Below the pieces are notes generated by a model. The model saw only the letters and a program-made list of their open reading frames with translations. It had not been told where the DNA came from and did no database searches. Made by a program: the position numbers and the translations under genes. From contig OX637404.1 of assembly GCA_951799425.1 (NCBI GenBank), positions 20,811,545-20,875,544 on the forward strand: a stretch of 64,000 bases of DNA. Reading direction: 5' to 3'. Numbering within the stretch: the first letter of the stretch is position 1; every line of letters starts with the position of its first letter. Source of the DNA: Ilex aquifolium. Taxonomy: Eukaryota; Streptophyta; Magnoliopsida; Aquifoliales; Aquifoliaceae. Below, piece after piece: positions 1 to 12,454 of the stretch.

Positions 1-1708
1 TGAATATTTTTCAAATCAACCTCTAAATAGGCCAAAACTTTATTGAAAGTTCAGAAAAAAATGAGATTCCGTTCAAACGTGAAGATCCGTTCGAACAACA
101 GTTCATCCCATTACTTTTGTGTCTGATAGAACTCTGATGAAGTACTGAGAGCAACTAACGTTCGAACGCCATTATGATGTTCGAACGTGAGATTACGATT
201 CTGAGTATCAGATTCGCGACGAGTGGACTGTTTCTCATATTATAAATACCCAAGGACACCCCCCCCCCCTTAGCCCCATTTCAACATTTCTAACCCTAGA
301 GAGTCTTGGAGAGTAAGAAAGAAGGGGAGAAACACAAGATTAAGGGGGATGATCACATTGGGACGGATCAAAACCTCTAGTTTTTCACACAACACTACGA
401 AATCAAGGTAGGGGTTTCTTCATAATCTTGTTCATTGAAGATATGGTTTATATATATATGTATGTTTTGATTCTCAATCATATATATATGTTATGAAATC
501 ATTGTTTCTTGATATTCTTGCAAATCATATCATGTTTTGAACAAAGTTATGGTTTGATAGCCACAAAGATTGTCTTCCTTGTTATTAAAACCCTAGTTTT
601 CAAGAAATATAGATTTTTACCCTTGATATTCAATTGTTCTTGATTTAAAAACTCTAGTGTTTGGTTTGAACAATAAAATTATATTTTTGATGATCTCTTG
701 CATATTTTCTTGAATTGTTCCGTTAGAAAAATACCTATGGAATTGAGGTTCTTGGTTTATCTATGATTTGGTGAATTGGTTTTTTATTGTATCTCTTGTG
801 TGGATGTTTTGATTAACATGAGTGACCGTTGACCGGGTATCGTAGAGTGGGTAGATGCGTTTCTTACTCCAAGGGGGTTCGAAGGTTCCCTACCACTCGT
901 AGTGAGGTTGGTGTCTTGCGAGGACTAAACCACTATTCGCTCATGGGGTATCAAGTCTGAGGGCTAGTATACTATTCTTGGGTTGGATTCGTCACTGTCG
1001 ATGCATTGGTATACGCCCTTCCTAAAGTTGGGTATCCTTGCGAGGATTGGGAGGGTGTGTGTGGGCCAGGATATTCTCAATGTGTGTATTCATGCGAAGT
1101 CTTACTACATACCTGAGATACAAATGTGGGTAATGGTTTATTGTTTGAAAATTGGTTTTACTTCTTCATTTAATTTATTGTTATCACGTAAACTTGAGAT
1201 CTGATGAACTATCATTGTTTTATTTTAAAAGTTATATATGATAGTTTGTAAAATGAGACCGACCTGTTTTATATGTTTTCAAAATCTTGTTCGAGTTTGG
1301 GAGGATTTTCCTACAAAGCTTAGTGCTCACCTCCTACAAACAACATTTCTTTTTCAGAGTTTGGGTTAGAGGAAGAGCTCGGATTTGAGGAGCATGTGCA
1401 TTGGGAAGCTCAACAAGAGGGAAACGGAGATCCTGATGTGGAAGTTTAGAGTTGCTTTCTTTATGTTATAGATTGGAAGACAAATTTTGAGATAATGTTA
1501 AGGCTAATATTTTATTTATTCCGCTGCAAGATAATAGTTGATTTTTGGAATGTAATTGTCATAGTTTGACATATTTATTTTGGATGATGTTTTAGTTATT
1601 ATGGATGATGAATGAAAACTCTTTTATTTATGGATTTTGTTAGTTGCTCTCATGATATGAAGGTTTATGGATAGTAATTTCTTCTAGGGTGGATTTTGGG
1701 GCGTTACA
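1..1708 (+). mobile_element. Probable LTR-retrotransposon right end (long LTR, truncated by window)
   Basis: No coding potential is visible. A TATA box (TATAAATA, 241-248) is followed by a C-run and a leader-like purine-rich stretch, as in an LTR promoter. The block ends at GGGGCGTTACA (to 1708), a CA terminus resembling the ends of plant Ty3/gypsy LTRs. The left end, primer-binding site and target duplication lie outside the window or are not recognisable, so this is inferred from the TATA position and terminus only. A transcribed non-LTR repeat is an alternative. Confidence 0.38.
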
Positions 1709-2367
1709 ATTCCTATCCAATTTTTTGCAAAATACCAAAAATCCTTCCATTAGTTGGCTTATTTTTTGTGGAAACCGATCAATTGAGTCGGGTAGGGTCG
1801 GAACTAGTCGGATACGGGGAAATTTGAATACCCTTATCTGAAAGATTAAGTCAACAAAATAAAATTTAAAATTTAGATCCAAAAGTGTCGTCCATCTCAC
1901 ACATACACATTTTAAAAGATAGAAAAAAGGGTTAACATTTCGATAAATAATATAATAAACATCTTTCTCTTCTACAAATAAAAATAAATCAAACACGTTT
2001 TTTGCTTTTCTCAAACTCGTTTTTGTTCTCATTTAAACATAAAAATACCAACTAATTAAATTGTTCATTCTCATAAATGATCCACAATAAAAAGTAATTA
2101 ATATCAAAAAAAACTTTCAATAAAGTTGTTATCAAGGAAAATAAAACAATAAAATAATAAGTGAACGTTGCTTACATAAACAAGTTAAGGATCATAAAAA
2201 ATATTTTAAAAATAGTAAAATAATTCAATAATAAAATAACAATGAATTATGAATGTATATTGATAGTCAATCATGCAGTATCACAATTTTCATGAACAAC
2301 ATACAAAACAAATAAAAAGAACATAAAAATAGTAATGAAAAAATAGATTGTATTCCAAAAAGTTCGG
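1709..2367. other. AT-rich intergenic sequence
   Basis: No conserved coding segment or structured repeat seen. The reverse-strand open frame across 1640-2032 runs over the LTR terminus and has no recognisable protein features. Confidence 0.5.
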
Positions 2368-2514
2368 GTCAAGCAAGAGATGAGAGAGACAAATAGATGT
2401 GCGGATCTGTTTGTTAAAAAATGTGTACTTAGTCATGATGATCTATATATATTTACAATTCCTAAGAATTATACTATTGAACAGTTGCACGCATATAACA
2501 TGGGTATGAAATAA
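2368..2514 (+). pseudogene. LINE RNase H C-terminal scrap
   Basis: A 48-codon open stretch ends in TAA at 2512-2514. It contains RETNRCADLFVKK followed by an F-x-x-P-K segment. This matches the end of the RNase H-like (RVT_3) domain of plant non-LTR retrotransposons, where REANRxADxLAK is the conserved core. No reverse transcriptase lies upstream, so it is an isolated fragment. The assignment rests on one short motif. Confidence 0.42.
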
Positions 2515-3949
2515 CACATATGTAATGTTGAATATATCTTAGATACCTAAATCACTAAAAAAGAAAAAATAATTGTTACCACGTTGTAACATTGAACATC
2601 TTTACTAAGACAGTATGTTGTAACGGTCCATACATGATTTGACAAATTAAAAAAAATGCATAAAATATAAAATAACACATATATTACATTTAATCCTTGC
2701 GTGTTATCTAGTAATCAATTTGTCTCACTTAATCGGTTACATGAATGAAGAATCGAAAGTGAGGGACGAGTAGAGACTACAATTGTTGCGAGATGCGCAG
2801 GCACTCCCTAGGGCCCGACCATTAAAATAGTCGCCTAGAGCCCTAAAAAATTATGGGAAAATTATATACAAAGTCCTAAAATATAACAAATCTTTCTAAA
2901 AAAATATAGAAGTAACGACTTCTAACTTTAAAAGTTGCAATCCCTCTCGAATTATTTTCACTATTTTTTCCTTCACTCTCACCGCCTCTCTTCAACTCTT
3001 TCTCTCCCTCCCACCCTCATTATCTTGTTATGGTTCTTTGTCGTTATCTCTAGCTTTCTTGTTGTCTCTTTAATACTTCATTTAATTTATTAATATGTAA
3101 GATCCTGACTTCACAACTGTATCCAATTTATTGTCTGGTCCCGCCCGATCCCAAAACCCCGAAAACATTAAAAATAAATCATACTACAACTTTATATAAA
3201 ATATCTAAAAATTATTATCTTCCTAAAATATTAAATCCCAATTTGTGTTGGGCCACCCTTGACATAAATATGCACATTAAACAAAGAAATTAACTCCAGA
3301 AATTCATTGTCTAAAACCACAAAAATCCAATTTTTTATCATGGTTTTTTCGTGTTTCAAAGTAATACTCCACTTGTTACTAAGAAAATCAAACAGTAAAG
3401 ATACAAATCGAATTCAAGTTATTCGATTTAATTGTTTTTTATAGATGAAAATTTTCTTGATTCTTTTGTTTTACTATAACCAAACCGAGTATGGTATTGA
3501 AATCATAAGATTGGAACAATGAATGATTAATTAAAAAAATTACATTAATTTGCTGGCCTGATAGTGCATTGGGAGGTAAAGTAGGGTTTGAATAGTTTAC
3601 ATCTATATATGTGTAAGAGAGAGATTGTTTTTAAGCCGAAGGAGAAGGCGTATTGGCAAGGCAGAGTTTGGTGTAGACATGCATCCTGGATGGGCTTTTA
3701 AGGCTCAAAAGTCCATCTGCAGAATTTTGGAGTGTTTGCTCAAAACAGCCCATTATTGGCTTCTCGCTAAGTTAGTTGGATTCTAGTTTTGCCTTCGTTT
3801 TGTGAAGTCAATATCAATTGTACCCCTATAAGATTACGAATCTACAAACCCACGCCATTATCAGTGGATTGCCAATGGCTGGAGTATTGATTTGGTCGTT
3901 TAAGTCAAATGAATATGGCATCAAATATGATATTTTATCAAAAATTTAA
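2515..3949. other. Intergenic, no gene seen
   Basis: AT-rich sequence with a pyrimidine-rich patch around 2940-3075. No spliceable coding segment, tRNA or clear repeat boundary was recognised. Confidence 0.5.
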
Positions 3950-4218
3950 GGGAGAATTACACCCACACCCCCTGAGGTTTGTCACTTAATCGCTCAGACC
4001 ACCTGACATTTGAAATATTACACATAGCCCCCCTGAAGTTTGTACGCGCGTAACACTTAGACCCCTGCTGCAAATATATCCATTAATAAATTACACTCAA
4101 ACCCCCTAAAGTTTGTAAATATATATTACTTAGACTCCTTAAGTTTAAAATGTAATATTTAGACAAAAAATATTTCAATCAAAGATAAAATATCAAATAT
4201 TTTAAAGTTTACAATTAA

Positions 4219-4395
4219 AATTCATGTTCTATTGAATCTTTTATTGAAATAAAATCAAAAATAAAAATTCAATTTTTTCTTAAAAAATTGTGATTAGTAA
4301 ATAATTATATGCTAACTATGATTTTTTTTTTAAAAATTAGATTTTTATTTTTGATTTTATTTCAATAAATGACATAATAGAACATAAATTTTTGA
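4219..4395. repeat. Fold-back (hairpin) inside family 1 element
   Basis: The segment containing ATTGAAATAAAATCAAAAAT (about 4243-4262) recurs in inverted orientation about 100 bp later. The flanking TTCTATT and AATAGAA extend the arms to several tens of bases around a loop near 4300-4325. It could form a long imperfect hairpin. Confidence 0.5.
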
Positions 4396-4572
4396 TGTAA
4401 AATTTATGTTCTATTATGAATGACTTAGACCCCTTGTTTGATTTTTTGCAGGCAAAATATCTGAACAGATATCAGAGATCAAACATACGGTAGAAGGATT
4501 GCACACAAAATATGATTTCTCATAATCATAATAACCGAACAAAATGGACAGAAAGCTGGCTCTGATACCAAT

Positions 4573-5171
4573 TGATATATTTTATTGAAGAATTTAATCT
4601 TCCTATTTTACATAGCGGAATTGAATACTTACCTCCTGCCATTGATGTTCAAGTTTGAGTACAAGAAATCCGAATTCTCTATAGAGAGAATAATTAACAA
4701 ACCCAACGACCCTAACAAGCACGAATCCGTATCACAGTCTTGATCTCAACGCTCAAGAAGAACACCCAAGAACAACCTCACAAATATGTACTGTATGGAG
4801 GTATATGAGACAAGAGTTTTCTGCCTACATATATGATATCTGAATACACATATATGACTTAATTGAAAATCACAGGCATGAAATATATATATAGGCAGGG
4901 ACCCTTGTTCAATAGAGAAACTGTAAGTAACGTCCTTCCATCAAGGAGTTACAACTGCTTTGAACTGCTCCATGATGGTCACTCCATCTGATGATGGGAG
5001 TAGTGGGTAGTTACCTTAACGTCAGTTACCCATAAGGAATTTGACTCAGTAAATAAGATATATATTAAATATACATAATATTTATTTATTAAAAGATGAT
5101 ATGACATGTGGGCCATCTTAAGTCTCTAATTAGAGATAGAGTCCAATATTAATTAGACATAAAGTCCAACA
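4573..5171 (-). mobile_element. Ty1/copia LTR, reverse orientation, with primer-binding site
   Basis: GGCTCTGATACCA at 4558-4570 is the reverse complement of TGGTATCAGAGCC, the initiator-Met tRNA primer-binding site of plant copia elements. Two bases later a TG begins the LTR on the + strand. Its far end is ...CCAACA at 5171, giving the typical minus-strand start TGTTGGAC. Only about 120 bp of internal sequence remains to the left before family 1 sequence resumes, and no second LTR was found, so the element is truncated and dead. Confidence 0.68.
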
Positions 5172-6290
5172 TCAATTTCATGCAATCATTGTTCAGTCAC
5201 TTCATCACGTGGCTTGCTGAAAAGCCATACAAATGTACCAGCACAATTAATTTCAATGTAACCATTTATTGAATGTGTGTAAACGCCTCATTGTATACAT
5301 TTCATCTTCAACCATGAATTATAGTCTACGAACAGTGTTTGAAAGTATGGGCCATCATTATGCGTTGGAAGATGAGTTATTTTATCCATTAAATCCTCAT
5401 TTATGTTATTCAAAATGGGTCATAATTATAATGATAGGCCAATGACAATATCATTTGCAGGAAAGGAAAAAATTTGAAACTCCTCAATAATTGGAACGAG
5501 CATTGTTTCATTTTTGAGTTGAGAACAATCGTATGACAGTCTATTTAAATCGGTATAATCTCTGCCACATCGCACAAGAGCGTGCTGAAGAATGGTTGAT
5601 AAAAGAACCACGTTTAAGCTTCTACCTGGGTAGGGAAACATGATGTATTTTTGATGTCGAGATATCAGACAAAGATCTAGACACATGATAGAGAATAACT
5701 GTTATGTTATAATTATGTTGTAATAAATGAACAATATTGTTGTGTTTACATTCTGTTGGTTTCAAATGTGGTTCCTCTTGTGTTAGTTGTGACACAACGG
5801 CATTATTAGCATGATGTGAATGATGTTCACGACATCTGTCCCGGCCCCGTTGTTTGCCTCAAACTCTTTGTCTATTTCTCCCACGACCTCTACCAACAAG
5901 TATATCCTCCTGTGAAAATTAGATGTTTGTTAAGCTTGTAACAAAAATTATATTCATTTTAATTCCAAAGGTTAGTAGTTTAAAGCAGCGTTTTAAAAAT
6001 CGGCCCGACGGGTTGGCTGGTGAACCGGTCATTAAACTTAATCGGGTTGTGTATTAAACCATTTGAGTACAAAACCCAGTGAAAATTCACTGAACCGGCT
6101 GGTTCTTGTCCAAACCCAATGAACCGGACGGTTTGTAGGAAATCAAACGGGTCTATTCAAAGAATATAAAAGCATGCTTTTGGCCCTTTTGGGCGTTTTT
6201 GCCCTAAATCTAATCCTTGTGCCTCTTACCTCTCTCCACTGTCCAGTCCGACGACTCCACAGGAACCATGATTCTACAAGCTTTTGACCC
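5172..6290. other. Unassigned interior of the composite element
   Basis: Holds a reverse-strand 86-codon open frame (5426-5686). About 200 bases further right, 5830-5910 reads on the minus strand as an Arg/Gly-rich stretch. This could be the decayed end of a transposon protein, but I recognise no family with confidence. Confidence 0.3.
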
Positions 6291-7757
6291 ATCCCAAAGT
6301 GTTTTGAAAAAAAAGTTCCAAATAATGGTTGATTTGAAAATAATTCTCTAAGTAATTTTAAAAACGTCAATTGGTCTGACGTTTTTAGCCTAAAAACGTC
6401 AAACCAAATGACGTTTTTTGTGCAAGATTGTGTCCATTTTACACCTAAAAACGTTAAATGTACTGACGTTTTTAGCTATTCCCTCATATTGCAAAATGAT
6501 TTGAATAAATTACACTCAAACCCCGTGACATTTGATTTTATTACATGGACACCCCTTCATATTCCAAAACCCATCGTTTGGGGAGCTTCTTTGACTGACA
6601 AATTCCCCTTTCTGTTCTCTTTTACTAATCCCGAACTATTACAACTGTGATTATCACATCATATCGTTCTTCCTGCAGCAATTGGCATGATAAAGAATTT
6701 TACTTTACACGTGATTTCCAAACTATTCATGCTTCCTTATGGGAAGCACCACACCAGGCTGGCCTTAAAAATTTCTGGAATAAATTTCATAAATGACACC
6801 AGGCTACTCTCAACAGCAAAACCATCATAATCTTTTGCATTCAAAAACAAAGACAAAACTCCCTAATTTCCACCTGCATCCAGAAAAAATAAACCTCATC
6901 TAACTAAATTCATTATGTCAGTTCAAAAACTGCCTATGAAATTCTTTCCACAGTATAGAACAATATATCGAGCTAACAACCACAAGGTCATGGGCTTGAG
7001 TCATCATGAAAACAATGTCAAAAGTCAAGTCTGTACGTAGCCAATCCCCCTTGCATCCTCTCAAGTAATGAACTTGTATTCATATGTTTTAGAACCTAGA
7101 TATAGATCTAATATCCACTTAACCATAAAATATCAATTTTAATGCATAGTTCTTAGGCAAAATCTTGAACTTTTCTGCTAATAGTTCACCTTCAAATAAG
7201 GCAGGTGATGATCATTGTATTGACCAAAACCAAAAAATTAACTTCGAAAAGATAAAATTGATTTTTTTTTTCCGAAAAGATAAAATTAACTTAACTGGAA
7301 TGCAGGAAGCATTAATTTTTTTTCAATTTATTTATTTTGACTTAGTCAAATAGAGGGGTGAGTTGGATAGATTGGATATGGGCATTGGTAAATCTCAAGG
7401 ATATATGAGGGTTAAAAAAGTCTTTTTAATGAAATTGTTAACGTCTGTTAGACAAAAAGGGTGCAGCTGTCACACGTGTTCAAATGTCAAGGGGTCTCAG
7501 TGTAATTTTTGAAATGTGGGGAGTGTCCATGTAATAAAATCAAATCTCAGGGAGTGTGAGTATAATTTAATCAAACCTTTTTGCAATATGAGGGAATAGC
7601 TAAAAACGTCAAATATACTGACGTTTTAAAGTATAAATGGGCCACAATCTTGCACAAAAAAGTTATTTGGTCTGACGTTTTTAAAACTACCTGTGTTTGA
7701 GAATTATTTTCAAACTAACCATTGTTTGGGACTTTTTTTTTCAAAACACTTTGGGAT
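6291..7757. mobile_element. Non-autonomous Mutator-like element with long terminal inverted repeats
   Basis: The left end starts ATCCCAAAGTGTTTTGAAAA and the right end is its near-exact reverse complement. The inverted repeats stay similar for more than 200 bp, through paired AAAACGTCA/TGACGTTTTT motifs and the TTGCAAAA/GAGGGAATAGC block. The same AACGTCA...TGACGTTTTT subterminal pattern and a GTGCAA(C/G)A block occur in the autonomous-type element at 32140-37699, linking the two. The interior (about 6700-7400) has no transposase. I could not find a 9-bp target duplication, so the exact ends are approximate. Confidence 0.62.
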
Positions 7758-8155
7758 ATAATGCACAAATTCAAGCTTTTGCCAGTAATGGAAAAGTTCA
7801 CTCCTTTGATGTTTCGCCCACTGAGTCAATCTTCCTTAGGTGCATTATATCACCGTCTCTCTCTCTCACAGTTTATTGGCATCATCTTCTCTCTCACTCT
7901 CATCACTCTTAGATAGTGATTGTTGTGGTTAATTAATTTCTGAATATTCAATGAATTTGGGAATTTAGGCCTATTTTTCGTCATTCCTACTGTTGAATCG
8001 TGGTTAGTGTAACGAATATACTAACGGATATTGACGGCAGAAGTCTAAATATTATACGCGTACAAATCTCACGAGGTCTGTGTGTAATATTTCAAATGTC
8101 AGAGAATTTGAGTGATTAAATGACAAATCTCAGGAGGTCTGAATATAATTCTCCC

Positions 8156-10937
8156 CTTTTATTATATAACTGATTCGACTAGTGACCCAATGGTTAAACC
8201 ATTAATTCATTAACTCGATCTCTTTACCAAATCATTGTCCAAGCCGAGTTTAAAAACTATGATTTAAGGTTTATGAGGAGGGTGGTGGTCAGTTAGGGGG
8301 TCAACATGACCAAAATTTGGAGGGTGGTGCTGAGTTAGGTTTCATTACATTAAGGCCTTTTCAATATATCAAACAGACAAAATCTATGAAGTTATGATTA
8401 GTGTCATGCAGCGCAGTGTAAGTCATGAATAAATCTACCAATAAATTTAATCGGGTTTAATATTTTGTTTAGTTTCAATGTGACAACATGACGTTTGACC
8501 TTTACAAAGTTTGGGAAGCCAGTCTTCAACATGAATTTCGCCCTTTCATCATATCCTCTGATTCAAAACCTTAATCAGACTGCCATTTCATCTATTTTTA
8601 ATTTTTCCCTAAATAGATCAGCAATGTGTCTTGTGTACTCATTTCAATAAGAAAACAAATAGGACTAGTTTTAGAACAAGACCAGAAAACTAATGAGTAG
8701 AAAATTCACATGAAGAATGTGTTGGAATAAAATTAAAAATTAAAAATTTCTCATTTTTATTATTTTATTTTATTTGCTTTAATGAATACTTTTAATTCAC
8801 GAATTTATTGTCAATTGAAGAATTTATTTTAATAAGGTCATTAAGTGATTTTTTGGCTGGTGTTAATTGTCCTCATGACCGTTGGTTCCAAAGGCTATAA
8901 TTGTCATAATTCACGAGCTTTATATTTTTTCTCAATTTCATATCTTCTACAATTATATTTTTTGACAATTTTGATTCGAGTCAAGTTCACTCCTGCTTTC
9001 TAGTGGGCGTGACCATTGAAAATGTACTGCTACGAACTTCTGGGTTTGATCTTAGAGTTACTATTGTCCATCAGTAACCTCACGCGGGGAGGCTTAGTTA
9101 CTTTATGACAATGTTCAGACGACTCTTAAACTCGCAAGCCAACTCTTTCTATTTATATTCTACTATTGATTTATTGTTTCTCTACGGTCATCAAAATAAT
9201 CTAACAAGTGTCTTCGTTAGTACAAACGACATTCATCCATGTGATTACATCCTAAATAGTTATTAAATATTAAGTCATTGATCTTTTTGAATACACTAGG
9301 TGAAATACTTACATATTGGATGTTTTGAAAAGCTAGAGGTTAGTAATAAAACATTCTAAAAATATAGGGGGAATAGTGAATTTTTTTAAAATTTGAGGGG
9401 GCCTACTCATAGTTTGGTCACTGCACACACACAAACACGAACACAAATCACAAATCACAAGCGCGCATACATACACACTCACAGTCAGACAAACATACAA
9501 ACACAAATATTCCTTTCAATTTGTTGTTAATGAAATCTAATTTGCTTTATTTTTTCAATATTTATTAGTTATTGTTCAATTATTGTGTTATTCATTTTGT
9601 TATTATTCTATTCTTTATTTGTTATTGATTAACAATTTATTTGTTCAATTATTTTAAATGTATTTGTTGAATTTGCTATTGTTCAATTTTTTTTTCTAGT
9701 TCAGATATCTCTTTCTATTAGACTAATTATTCATTTATTAAAAAAAAAAAAATTTTGAGAGTGTCAATGGGCAACTACTTTTAAAAGTTAATTACCTTGT
9801 GTTCTTCAATACTTTTAATCTTCAATTTCTTTTTATTATATTAACTATTCTTGGTCACGAAAATAATTTGATTGTTTTAAGTAACAACATATATATTTAA
9901 CCAATAGTTGTGTAAGAATGGCTTCTAGTGATAGTGCTATAGCAAATTAGAAGGATCCAAAATTACTTAAACTTTTCATAGATTTATGTGTATAAGAATC
10001 CTTTGATAAAGGAAAAAACGGAGGTAGTTTGAAGAAAGAATCTTGAGATTGTATGAGGGTAGCTTTAAAGTAGTAAAAGAATATTGACTTCTCCTAGAAA
10101 CAATTATAGAATCAGTGGAAATATCTAAAAATAAAATATGGAAATATAGTCAATAATAATATCAAAAAATGGAAATGGTTATTATTAAAAAAATGAATAC
10201 TGTAAATTGGAAGAGTAAAAGTGAAATTTATTTTATTTTTAGAGGTCAGCTCTATGTAGTTATCATTGTTTGGTTCAATTCAATATTTAAAATTCAGCAG
10301 GTGTCAAACAATCCGCAAATTAAAAATTCAACATTCAATTTTTTATTTTCAGTATTCAACTTTCAGTTTTATCAAACCATTCCAATCGACATAAAATTTT
10401 AACCCACTTTTAAGTGACACTGAATGCAGTAATTGATATTAGTGTTACATTATCAAACAAACTTAATTTAAAAATCACTGAATATGCTTAGTTTTAACTT
10501 TTAAGTTCTGAATTGAATTATCAAACAATTTCTAAAATTATAAATAATGTCCACAAAGTAAAAAAATAATCATGTTCATTGTTTTTACATTTGTTTAATG
10601 AAAAAGAATGTCAGAAAAATCACAAATAATGCAAGAATTGTATCTCCAAATAGGATATTCTACAAGAGTTATCCAATATTTTATCTTCTGAATACATTAT
10701 TGATGGATCACCTAACCATGGAAATGCGATGAAATTTACGAGAAAATATCTATTGTAATAGTGACATTGATCCATCGTTGTTACGTAGTAGTAGTATTAT
10801 TTAATAAAAATATAACAAATGAGAAAGCTGATCGTTTATATTTTAGTAATTACCCTTTCATATCATTTGGTAACCACTCTATGTAAGAATATAGTATTTA
10901 TATTATTAATTTTACTGAGGAGTGGCATCACGTGATA
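8156..10937. other. AT-rich intergenic sequence with repeat scraps
   Basis: No gene seen. TGTTGGAATAAA near 8722 resembles a copia LTR start, but no matching end was found. A CA-rich stretch (ACAC-type, about 9422-9505) and several A/T runs are present. The open frame at 10169-10402 is Lys/Phe/Ile-rich and looks like chance in AT-rich DNA. Confidence 0.45.
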
Positions 10938-11514
10938 TTGATAATGTGATATGACATCACGTAATATTGATAATTGAGTAAACTAAACATATAATTTTTA
11001 AACTATGACATTTGTTGTTTCAATTAAGTCTCTTAACTTTTTTTTTTTTTTATCAATTGAGCCATAAACTTTTTAATTGTGTTAATTGAGCCCATAAACT
11101 TTTTAATTGTGTTAATTGAGTCTTCTGTCTGTTTCCGTTAGAAAAAATTGTGTTAATTAAGAGCTCTCTGTTTGTCTCCGTTAGTTTTTCTAAGAACTAG
11201 CGGCGAAGGGTGATGATTGGAGTAAATTATACATATAACTCTTAAACTTTGATATTTGTATTAATTAATTTCTTGAACTTTTTTTTATCAATTGAACCTC
11301 TAAACTCTATAATTGTGTTAATTATACTTTTTTATTTTTTTGTGCCATATAGTTACGTGATTGACATACTCTAACAGAGGCAAATAGAAGGGCTCAATTG
11401 ATATAATTAGATAATTTAAGGGCCAAATTAATATAAAAAATCCTTCGTAGGCTTAATTATTATAAAAATTATAATTTGAGAATCATATATATAATATAAT
11501 CTTGATAATGTGAT
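10938..11514. repeat. Repeat block with internal direct duplication
   Basis: TTGATAATGTGAT occurs at both edges (10938-10950 and 11502-11514), like a target duplication. Inside, the segment beginning GAGTAAA(C/T)TA(A/T)ACATATAA near 10976 is repeated about 243 bp later near 11219, each copy followed by poly-T and TATCAATTGA. Parts of the right edge are also inverted relative to the left. A miniature inverted-repeat element with a tandem duplication is likely, but the family is unknown. Confidence 0.42.
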
Positions 11515-11598
11515 GCGACGGTTATAGCAATATTTAATCGAAATTTGAACCCCTTTTTGGTGAACCCAGGTTCCGAAAATCGAGGCAATTAAGATAAA

Positions 11599-12290
11599 GG
11601 GAGAATTACTATAAAGGGAGAATTAAAGTTAGATCTTTCCAAGTTTGTTATTTAATTATTTAGACCCCTATATTTCAAATACTATATATAAACCCTATAA
11701 GGTGCATTTATATTGGTTAGTAAATTATACTCAAACCTTTTAAAGTTTGTATGTGTGTAATATTTAGATTCTTTAAGTTTAAAATATTATATTTAGACAA
11801 AAAATACTACAATGAAAGATAAAATATCAAATATTTTAAATTTTATAACTAAAATTTATGTTCTATTATGTCATTTATTGAAATAAAATAAAAAATAAAA
11901 AATTAATTTTTTCTTAAAAAAATTATAATTATTAAAAAATTATACTATCTATTGGAATAAAACTAAAAAACTAAACAAAATGTCAAATTGCAATGAACAC
12001 AATATCTTCTATATTTAATTGGGATAATTTGGTCGTTTAATAAGTTTCGTTAGTTTTGTAACTAATAAGGGGTCTAAGAATAATATTTTAAATTTAAGGG
12101 TCGAAGTATTATGCACCTACAAACTTCAAGGAGTCTAGGTATAATTTATTAACAGATATATACTAATGGACATTGACGGGTCTAAATGTTATGTGCGTAC
12201 ATATTTTAGGGAGTATGTATGTAATATTTTAAATATCAGAGTTTAAATGATTAAGTCACAAATTTTAAGGGGTCTGAGTGTAATTCTCCC
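11599..12290. mobile_element. Short inverted-repeat element, family 1 (692 bp)
   Basis: Begins GGGAGAATTAC and ends GTAATTCTCCC. Flanks AAGATAAA (11591-11598) and AAGATAGA (12291-12298) form a 7-of-8 target duplication. The interior shares the poly-A/T fold-back seen at 4219-4395 (TATGTTCTATTATGTCATTT). No coding capacity. It ends about 160 bp upstream of the LRR gene's start codon and so may overlap its promoter. Confidence 0.62.
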
Positions 12291-12298
12291 AAGATAGA

Positions 12299-12454
12299 AA
12301 CCAAACGCACGCACAGCCGGCGACACCAAGCAACACAACAAACTAACCAAAAAGGCCCCAAACAAGCGTTCTGGTTCAAAGTCGTCTCCCTCCATCGTCT
12401 TCGTCTCCTACCCCCTTCAAACAACCTCACCCTAAATAGCAATCGGAACGAAAG
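12299..12454 (+). promoter_or_regulatory. Promoter-proximal/5' leader region of the LRR gene
   Basis: The 156 bases between the family 1 element and the ATG are C/A-rich and then CT-rich, ending in AACGAAAG just before ATG. That composition suits a plant 5' leader. No convincing TATA box was found in this short interval. If the true promoter lies further left, the transposon is within it. Confidence 0.4.

Larger units (their letters stand above)
3950..8155. mobile_element. Composite inverted-repeat element (family 1) with nested insertions
   Basis: The left end (from GGGAGAATTA at 3950) and the reverse complement of the right end (to 8155) align over about 150 bp. Shared blocks include CTGACATTTGAAATATTAC and GAGGTTTGTCA/GAGATTTGTCA. 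The ends resemble the shorter element at 11599-12290, so this looks like the same non-autonomous family enlarged by insertions: a copia LTR at 4573-5171 and a Mutator-like element at 6291-7757. No target duplication could be found at the outer ends, and the superfamily is not settled. No intact transposase is present. Confidence 0.6.
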
